From a virus, in IMG/VR virus record IMGVR_UViG_3300050026_000607, positions 1 to 24,748 of that record: a DNA stretch of 24,748 nucleotides. One strand, written 5' to 3'. The translations under genes and the position numbers were made by a program. The notes below the pieces were generated by a model. It was given only the letters and a program-made list of their open reading frames with translations. It ran no database searches and was not told the DNA's origin. Positions 20,701 to 24,748 of this stretch are shown piece by piece (position 1 is the first letter of the stretch; each line of letters begins with the position of its first letter).

Positions 20701-22704
20701 TTAGTAATACCGCTTCGAGATGTTGGGGGTTTCCTTCCGCTCCAGCGCGCCGATGGTGTTCTTGGACTGCTCGACTTCCTCTCTTAATAAGCGCAAGCAA
20801 TTGAATTTTGCGTAACGGCTGGCGTCACAATTGCTCACCAAAATGCCGCTGGCAAAATACTCGTGCTCGCCTTCTACAGTCAGGTTATACACCGGCTCGC
20901 GTCTGGCGGGGCTTGTAGGGCCGGCATACCGGACAACCCCTAGACCTAACCCGGGCGTAGCAGTTCTGAAGATACTTCGCTCCACACGCGGCGCAAACTC
21001 GCTCGACACGCATAGAACAGAATCATTCTCATCTAAACAACATACCTCCTTCCACTCTCCAACGCAAGTCCAAACTGGGTGATTTTTTGTAGCCCGAAAG
21101 CTCCTTCCATTAGTGAAGGAGTAGCCGCGCGTTTCGGCGTCGGACGCCGTCCTCCAGGACTGCAAAACTCGGCGCAGCCCCGCGCGCGTCCAAACAAACT
21201 CGCCCGCTCTGATTTCTGAAATAGGCTTCTCGCCAAACTCAGTGAGAATCAGCGTGTCGCCGGAAAAGCAAATGTGGTCGTAGTCTCCGCCCGCAGGCCC
21301 TTTCAACGGCTCGTCGCCACCGAAACCGGGTTCTCCTTCGACGGGGTAGCGGTAGCCGCCCCCGCTCGCAATGTAAAGCATGGGGCAGGTGCCCTTATCA
21401 ATCCGGTAAATGTCCTTGTCGAATCGGTCCTTCTTCGTCAGCAAGCGGTTGTAAACGGCAATGGATTCCTGAAGGCCCATGCGGATAAAACCGGGGTGGA
21501 TGTCGTAGGTGTGAAGAACCTTGACGCTCGAACCTTTGTCCGTCTTGGCGTTGCCGGCTGGGTCACAATAATCCTTCACGCCAGAGCAAATGGAACGGTC
21601 GTTCCAGAAAGGGAAAACCGACTCAGTGATTTCCAGGACCGCTTTGCATTGCCGGTCCACGTCTGACTGGCGCGCGAAATACTCGTGCAGGTCCCACCAG
21701 TATTCGTCTTTATCGTCCGCCCAATACGCGGAGAAGACAACCGCGTGCGTAGAGCCAAAGTCCCAGCCACGAATCAGATAGGCTCCTGACGGCCAGGGCA
21801 AGTTCTCGTAAGCGTGGCTCTGGTGGAAAGAGTAAAGCACTGGCGTCCCGTCAAAGGCGTCCGCATACTTGCCCAGGACCATCCGGTCATACATGGCCGG
21901 GTTGCTGCGGTATTGGCGCTCCAGGCTCTCAGTGTAGCCGGCAGGCAGGTTGTGCGCGTTGTCGCGCGTGCGCAGGTGCCAGAAGCGCACTGAGGGGTCG
22001 TCCTTCGACTCCTTCTCAAGCTTCGCAATCCAGTGCTTCGTCCCGGGCGGGTTAGTGTCAAGAATTATACCAGAATCCCGAATGAAGCCCTTGTTGTCAC
22101 AGGTTGCCGGGTCCGCCCCTTTCCACCGCAGCGTGGCGACGCCCAGGTCCAGGTCTTCCTTCGCAAGCTGGTCCGCCTCGACAAAGATCAAGAGAGAGCA
22201 CTCGTAACCACGGAAGCGGCTGGCTCGATAACGCTCTTCAGGCACGCCCGCGAAATAAACCCAGGAGCAGAAGAGGTTTCCCACGGACTCAAGCCAGACT
22301 AGAGTTTGCGCTTTCGTAGCGCGGGGGGTGGTGGTCTTCCAGGCGTTGAATTTTTCAACTGCCATCTGTGACGGGAACCGAAAGCACTTACCCCCGTCAA
22401 GCTTTTTGAAAAGTGAAACCCCGGTGTCCTGGTAAGCAGTTCCCATGTTGGGAAAAACCTGATGCTCAAAAGTTTCAAGTGTAGTGTCCTGGTTGCTGTC
22501 CTGAGTCTTCCGCAGAATATACGCTTTCGCGCCCGCGTTGAAAAAGCAGTGACTTATGGCTTCAACAGCAATCCCGGTAGTTTTTCCCGTTCCACGTCCG
22601 CCGACAAGCGCCCTAATTGTGGCCCGGCTTTTGTGAAACTCCTGCATATCGGGTGAAGGCCGATACCAGGAAGCGGGAAGAGTCAGGTCTGAATTGTTGT
22701 CCAT
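20701..22704 (-). CDS. terL: Terminase large subunit with an in-frame mini-intein
   Basis: This 667-residue precursor starts at ATG 22704-22702. It packages DNA into the prohead using ATP and cuts the concatemer. The ATPase half has Walker A GGRGTGKTT (35-43), a Walker-B-like LLIFVEADQL (171-180, V-E-A-D rather than D-E) and an ILDTNPPG segment (214-221). The nuclease half has GWDFGSTHAVVF (313-324) and VKDYCDPAGNA (376-386). The last motif, DHICDASRYAKF, is split by a 147-residue intein. Without the intein the protein is about 520 residues, normal for the family. It is followed by the promoter at 20670-20698. No small terminase is obvious, though the cut-off gene at 24404-24748 is a candidate. 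Confidence 0.97.
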   Translation of the reverse strand: MDNNSDLTLPASWYRPSPDMQEFHKSRATIRALVGGRGTGKTTGIAVEAISHCFFNAGAKAYILRKTQDSNQDTTLETFEHQVFPNMGTAYQDTGVSLFKKLDGGKCFRFPSQMAVEKFNAWKTTTPRATKAQTLVWLESVGNLFCSWVYFAGVPEERYRASRFRGYECSLLIFVEADQLAKEDLDLGVATLRWKGADPATCDNKGFIRDSGIILDTNPPGTKHWIAKLEKESKDDPSVRFWHLRTRDNAHNLPAGYTESLERQYRSNPAMYDRMVLGKYADAFDGTPVLYSFHQSHAYENLPWPSGAYLIRGWDFGSTHAVVFSAYWADDKDEYWWDLHEYFARQSDVDRQCKAVLEITESVFPFWNDRSICSGVKDYCDPAGNAKTDKGSSVKVLHTYDIHPGFIRMGLQESIAVYNRLLTKKDRFDKDIYRIDKGTCPMLYIASGGGYRYPVEGEPGFGGDEPLKGPAGGDYDHICFSGDTLILTEFGEKPISEIRAGEFVWTRAGLRRVLQSWRTASDAETRGYSFTNGRSFRATKNHPVWTCVGEWKEVCCLDENDSVLCVSSEFAPRVERSIFRTATPGLGLGVVRYAGPTSPARREPVYNLTVEGEHEYFASGILVSNCDASRYAKFNCLRLLREEVEQSKNTIGALERKETPNISKRYY
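20830..21270 (-). other. Mini-intein (Hint domain, no endonuclease) in the terminase
   Basis: The intein spans terminase residues 479-625. It begins CFSGDTLILTEFGEKPISEI (Cys1, block A) and has a block-B-like ATKNHPVWT. It then has a C-terminal block (PVYNLTVEGEHEYFASGI) and ends LVSN, with Cys626 as the +1 extein residue. There is no LAGLIDADG or HNH insertion. The penultimate residue is Ser, not the usual His. Excision joins DHI to CDASRYA, restoring the third acidic motif of the terminase nuclease. Activity therefore depends on splicing. Confidence 0.93.
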
Positions 22705-22710
22705 TCAAGA

Positions 22711-22757
22711 AAACGGCCGCCGACCCGAAGGACTAAAATCCCCAGGCCGGCGGCCTG
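22711..22757 (-). terminator. Nested hairpins before the terminase gene (probable terminator)
   Basis: The larger stem pairs 22715-22722 with 22748-22755 (GGCCGCCG and CGGCGGCC) and is followed on the minus strand by GTTTTCTT. A smaller hairpin, 22743-22748/22752-22757 (CAGGCC and GGCCTG), is followed by GGGATTTT. The two are mutually exclusive. Both lie in the 72-bp gap between the 97-residue gene and the terminase ATG. Confidence 0.65.
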
Positions 22758-22776
22758 ATTCCCCACCCGTGGAAGA

Positions 22777-23070
22777 TTACGCGCCGGGGCCGCTTGAGCC
22801 GCTGGTGGCCACCGGAGGAGCGCCGGCGAGAGCGGTATTCAACGCAGCGGTCTGCGCATCAATGCGGGCCGCCTGCGCGAGCACATCGCTGTCGGGAGTG
22901 CTGGGCGCAACCGGCGGCAAAACTGCCACGACAGCAGTAACGGCGGCAGTCAGATTGTCAACGGAAGTAGTTAGGTTTGCGAGAACGGACATAAGAGACC
23001 TTTTGTTATTGGTTAGCTTTTCCTCCAGCGTCACAAGACACCGGAAAATTTTTTCAAGCTCAGGGCGCAT
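22777..23070 (-). CDS. 97-residue coiled-coil protein with Gly/Ser end
   Basis: The first ATG (23070-23068) directly abuts the upstream TAA. A second in-frame ATG (22992-22990) has a better ribosome site (AAAAGG, 6 nt away) and would give 71 residues. A heptad-like stretch (LANLTTSVDNLTAAVTAVVA) suggests a trimeric or other coiled coil. A Pro-rich hinge and an Ala-rich helix (AQAARIDAQTAALNTALAG) follow, with a GSSGPG end. This architecture is common for small phage proteins of unknown role. Both starts may be used. Confidence 0.6.
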   Translation of the reverse strand: MRPELEKIFRCLVTLEEKLTNNKRSLMSVLANLTTSVDNLTAAVTAVVAVLPPVAPSTPDSDVLAQAARIDAQTAALNTALAGAPPVATSGSSGPGA

Positions 23071-23271
23071 TTACTTTTTGCTGCCGCCCCAGGTTACCGG
23101 CTCGCCGACCAGGGGGCAGCGAGAGCCCAAACCATTGGGCGTGCCGCCGGGGTTATAGGGCAGATTGTTGCTGGCCTGGTCAGCGGTTTCGATGGTGATG
23201 CTGCGAGGAGCCTGGGGCTGGCCAGCGCCTACTTCACCCTCTCGCCCATCAGTATTGGTATTCTGTTTCAT
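23071..23271 (-). CDS. 66-residue hypothetical protein
   Basis: This short hydrophilic protein starts at ATG 23271-23269, 15 nt after the 86-residue membrane protein. It is Asn/Gly/Pro-rich (NNLPYNPGGTPNGLG) with one Cys near the middle and a Lys end. It has no hydrophobic segment and no known motif. It is packed directly against the next gene (TAAATG junction), which argues it is real and co-transcribed, but nothing indicates its function. Confidence 0.55.
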   Translation of the reverse strand: MKQNTNTDGREGEVGAGQPQAPRSITIETADQASNNLPYNPGGTPNGLGSRCPLVGEPVTWGGSKK

Positions 23272-23286
23272 AAGTCGTATCGGAGC

Positions 23287-23547
23287 TTACCAGCTTACCA
23301 GCGGATGACCCGCCAAGCCGGCGACAAAGTTGATGAAGGCCAGCGCCCCCAAAAGCACAAAAATCACATCCCAAATCTTCATGCCCGTTGCCGGCATTCC
23401 TAACATCGGGAATATCCAGCGGCCCAAGGCCCAGACCACCAGGCCAATCAGCACCACGAGAAAGATGCCCAGGAGAGCAGAGCCAAAACTGCCGCCGGCA
23501 ACAACAATCGCCGCAGCGGCAAACATGGAAGGAATTGCAATAGTCAT
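23287..23547 (-). CDS. 86-residue membrane protein with two predicted helices (holin-like?)
   Basis: This protein starts at ATG 23547-23545, 22 nt after a -10 box. Two hydrophobic helices are evident: about residues 8-42 (FGSALLGIFLVVLIGLVVWA) and 59-80 (IWDVIFVLLGALAFINFVAG), joined by a short loop around RWIFPMLGMPATGMK. The size and topology fit a holin or other small phage membrane protein. No lysis enzyme or spanin gene is visible nearby, so the holin label is only a suggestion. Confidence 0.6.
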   Translation of the reverse strand: MTIAIPSMFAAAAIVVAGGSFGSALLGIFLVVLIGLVVWALGRWIFPMLGMPATGMKIWDVIFVLLGALAFINFVAGLAGHPLVSW

Positions 23548-23569
23548 ACGTTGTTTTTACTTCTACTTC

Positions 23570-23598
23570 ACAATACCACCAAAGCCCCGAGTTTGCAA
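23570..23598 (-). promoter_or_regulatory. Candidate promoter for the membrane-protein gene
   Basis: The minus-strand TTGCAA (23598-23593) and TATTGT (23575-23570) are 17 nt apart in the 102-bp gap. The sequence between the -10 and the ATG (GAAGTAGAAGTAAAAAC) resembles that before the 24355 start (AGAAGTA). Confidence 0.5.
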
Positions 23599-23649
23599 CC
23601 TAAAAAGAGAGGGAAACGAGTTATACATCAATGAGCCACATGTTAGAAC

Positions 23650-23958
23650 TCATGCACTAGGGCCGATCATGCTCCTCCGCTTCTTCGGCGGATGCTGTTT
23701 TCCTCCCCGCAAAGGGAACGGCCCTGTCGCTTGTCGGGCTCGTCGTTCCGTTTGCGCGGAATTCAGGAGCCCTATCCCTAAAATCATTTTTTCTGTCCAA
23801 AACACTTTCCCGCCCAGGCTCTCCCAGTAGTCGCGAGCTATGACATCCGGCGCTGCCGGCTCCAGCCGAAGGGAAAGCTGCGCGGCCCGGTGTCCGAAGA
23901 TTCGAGCCCAGCCGTCGCGGTAGGCCTGGGTCGAGACGTTCCTGCGCTTCAGCCCCAT
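23650..23958 (-). CDS. 102-residue paralogue carrying an RNVST-AYR-GW-IFG motif
   Basis: The start is ATG 23958-23956 (MGLKRRNVSTQAYRDGWARI), overlapping the upstream gene by 10 nt. A longer frame from 24093 is out of phase with that gene and is rejected. Residues 5-22 repeat the motif RNVST-x-AYR-x-GW-x-x-IFG of the neighbouring 96-residue protein. The rest has no zinc motif and ends in a basic, Gly/Pro-rich stretch (LRGGKQHPPKKRRSM). It is probably an ancient duplication followed by divergence. The function is unknown. Confidence 0.65.
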   Translation of the reverse strand: MGLKRRNVSTQAYRDGWARIFGHRAAQLSLRLEPAAPDVIARDYWESLGGKVFWTEKMILGIGLLNSAQTERRARQATGPFPLRGGKQHPPKKRRSMIGPSA

Positions 23959-24239
23959 ACTCGCAGGCGGTGCATCATCAAACCAGGTGAACACGCGACG
24001 TGCTCCCCCTCGTGACCTGCCAGACGCGAACAAATATAATCTCCGGCTTCGGGGAGCGCTTGACACCACTCCCCACCGTGAGAACAAGTGCAAGTTGTGA
24101 GCCAGCCGTCAGAGGCCGGAGGCGGAACCTTGACCCCGAAGATCTGATCCCAGCCCTCGCGATAAGCGGAAGTCGAGACGTTCCTGTGCTTGCGCGGGCC
24201 TTTCCCGGCCTCGTGGGTGATGTCGGTTGCCATAGTCAT
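23949..24239 (-). CDS. 96-residue zinc-finger-like protein
   Basis: The start at ATG 24239-24237 (MTMATDITHEAG) overlaps the stop of the 39-residue gene as ATGA. The alternative ATG at 24233 is also possible. The N-terminal half carries HRNVSTSAYREGWDQIFG, shared with the next gene. The C-terminal half has CTCSHGGEWC and ICSRLAGHEGEHVACS, that is Cys-x-Cys...Cys and Cys...GHxGxHxAC pairs that would bind one zinc ion. Such short GH-G-H zinc modules are common in phage and actinobacterial small proteins. A DNA- or protein-binding role is plausible but unproven. Confidence 0.7.
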   Translation of the reverse strand: MTMATDITHEAGKGPRKHRNVSTSAYREGWDQIFGVKVPPPASDGWLTTCTCSHGGEWCQALPEAGDYICSRLAGHEGEHVACSPGLMMHRLRVWG

Positions 24240-24355
24240 TGGCCTTTTTGGTCCGCGCGCTCGAAGCCGGCGGCCAGGCACAGGGACAAGCAGAAGATGC
24301 AAGTCCCGATGCCCAGCACATAGCCGGCGAGGAAGATTAGAACGTGCCAGAACAT
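24236..24355 (-). CDS. 39-residue single-pass membrane peptide
   Basis: The ATG at 24355-24353 starts a very hydrophobic peptide: MFWHVLIFLAGYVLGIGTCI, then FCLSLCLAAGF, ending ERADQKGQ. It forms one membrane helix with a charged tail, 39 residues in all. Its TGA overlaps the next start (ATGA), a normal coupling arrangement, and an extended -10 promoter lies 7 nt upstream. Such phage peptides may help lysis or inhibit host functions. There is no direct evidence for which. Confidence 0.7.
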   Translation of the reverse strand: MFWHVLIFLAGYVLGIGTCIFCLSLCLAAGFERADQKGQ

Positions 24356-24362
24356 TACTTCT

Positions 24363-24391
24363 ACTCTAGCATACCTTCGTAGCTTTGTCAA
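24363..24391 (-). promoter_or_regulatory. Sigma70-like promoter for the small-gene cluster
   Basis: The minus-strand TTGACA (24391-24386) and TAGAGT (24368-24363) are separated by 17 nt, with an extended TGC before the -10. The start codon at 24355 is 7 nt after the -10, so translation would be leaderless or nearly so. Confidence 0.65.
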
Positions 24392-24403
24392 ATTCGGAGC
24401 GCG

Positions 24404-24748
24404 TTATTTGGTTGTCAAGGACAATTGATATTGGAGAAACTCGTCCTGATACATGAAAGAGACGCCCCGAGACGTAACTTGACGCGCCGCGAGGGGGAGG
24501 TGCTTTACCTCTTTCATCAGAAGCGCAATGTGGTTGGCCGCGCGGCAGAGGTTTATAGACGCCGATGAAGCGGAGTTAAAAACCGCGCCGGCCTGAAAGA
24601 CCTGCTGCCCGCCGATGCCGACGGGGAAATCCGGGTCGCCGGTGTCTACGGAGAGAACGCGAACCTTGCGGCTGCGGCCGCGGGCCGGCGGCAGAGAGGG
24701 CGCGGCGGACTCTGGCAAAGCGCCCGGCTCCCGCAGGTTGGCGAAGAA
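24404..24748 (-). CDS. Partial DNA-binding-like protein (5' end outside window)
   Basis: The frame is open from the window edge (first visible residues FFANLREPGA) to TAA 24406-24404, so the start lies outside. In all, 114 residues are visible. After a Pro/Arg/Ser-rich stretch, the segment from GQQVFQAGAVFNSASSASIN to RGVSFMYQDEF resembles the helix-turn-helix plus beta-turn pattern of NUMOD1-like DNA-binding modules. The features compared are F-x-S-A-S-x-A, a helix, then G-V-x-F-x-Y-x-D. The region just upstream of the terminase makes a small terminase possible, but the match is too weak to assert. It could equally belong to a homing-endonuclease fragment or other regulator. Confidence 0.5.
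   Translation of the reverse strand, partial: FFANLREPGALPESAAPSLPPARGRSRKVRVLSVDTGDPDFPVGIGGQQVFQAGAVFNSASSASINLCRAANHIALLMKEVKHLPLAARQVTSRGVSFMYQDEFLQYQLSLTTK

Noticed and set aside
22705-22776. tRNA-like structure in the gap before the terminase
   Set aside because: The inverted repeats do not form a cloverleaf and lack the T-arm consensus. They fit terminator-like hairpins instead.

Overview
This window is the late (virion) half of an uncultured tailed dsDNA bacteriophage genome, most likely short-tailed (podovirus-like). Every convincing gene is on the minus strand. They follow canonical order when read from high to low coordinates: terminase, portal, scaffold, major capsid protein, tail adaptor, tail proteins. 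No tape-measure or contractile-sheath gene is visible. The host cannot be named. The genome is GC-rich with Shine-Dalgarno starts and sigma70-like promoters. No tRNA, CRISPR array, integrase, reverse transcriptase or IS element was seen.

Region by region, in the direction of transcription: (i) 24748-22777 holds a cut-off DNA-binding-like gene and six small genes, including a 39-residue membrane peptide, a zinc-finger-like protein with a diverged tandem relative, and an 86-residue two-helix membrane protein. (ii) 22704-20701 is the large terminase, interrupted by a 147-residue mini-intein inside its nuclease motif. (iii) 20660-16378 holds two low-complexity proteins, the portal, a cassette-bearing small protein and a 95-residue helical protein, which leads into the scaffold (16388-15300). 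(iv) 15241-13203 is a three-gene glycosyltransferase cluster between scaffold and capsid, preceded by a terminator and followed by a new promoter. (v) 13103-9358 holds the capsid protein, two small genes, an adaptor carrying a large inserted domain, and an HNH endonuclease. (vi) 9356-2831 is a run of large beta-rich tail genes. (vii) 2828-1 holds small genes and Gln/Ala-rich proteins of probable tail or internal-virion role, including a tandem-duplicated, chimeric stretch.

The most unusual theme is modular expansion of virion proteins by beta-sandwich cassettes joined by Gly/Ser linkers. One LamG domain appears cut into three pieces that sit, in order, at the ends of three consecutive ORFs (352, 372 and 1203 residues), with new beta-rich domains filling the cuts. 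A 414-bp cassette (413 identities) is present both in the tail locus and beside the portal, where it appears to have broken a small gene and left a 20-residue C-terminal stub. Other insertions interrupt the tail adaptor and the 1203-residue tail protein, the latter by an array of ASH/HYDIN-like Ig domains. Three glycosyltransferases in the same late region, and abundant Ser-Gly tracts in the virion proteins, suggest (as inference only) glycosylated capsid or tail surfaces.

Regulation looks segmented. Six candidate promoters with TTGAC-like -35 boxes and 17-bp spacers precede gene groups, and in three cases the -10 box lies only 7-9 nt from the start codon. Three hairpin terminators lie directly before the terminase, glycosyltransferase and adaptor start codons.
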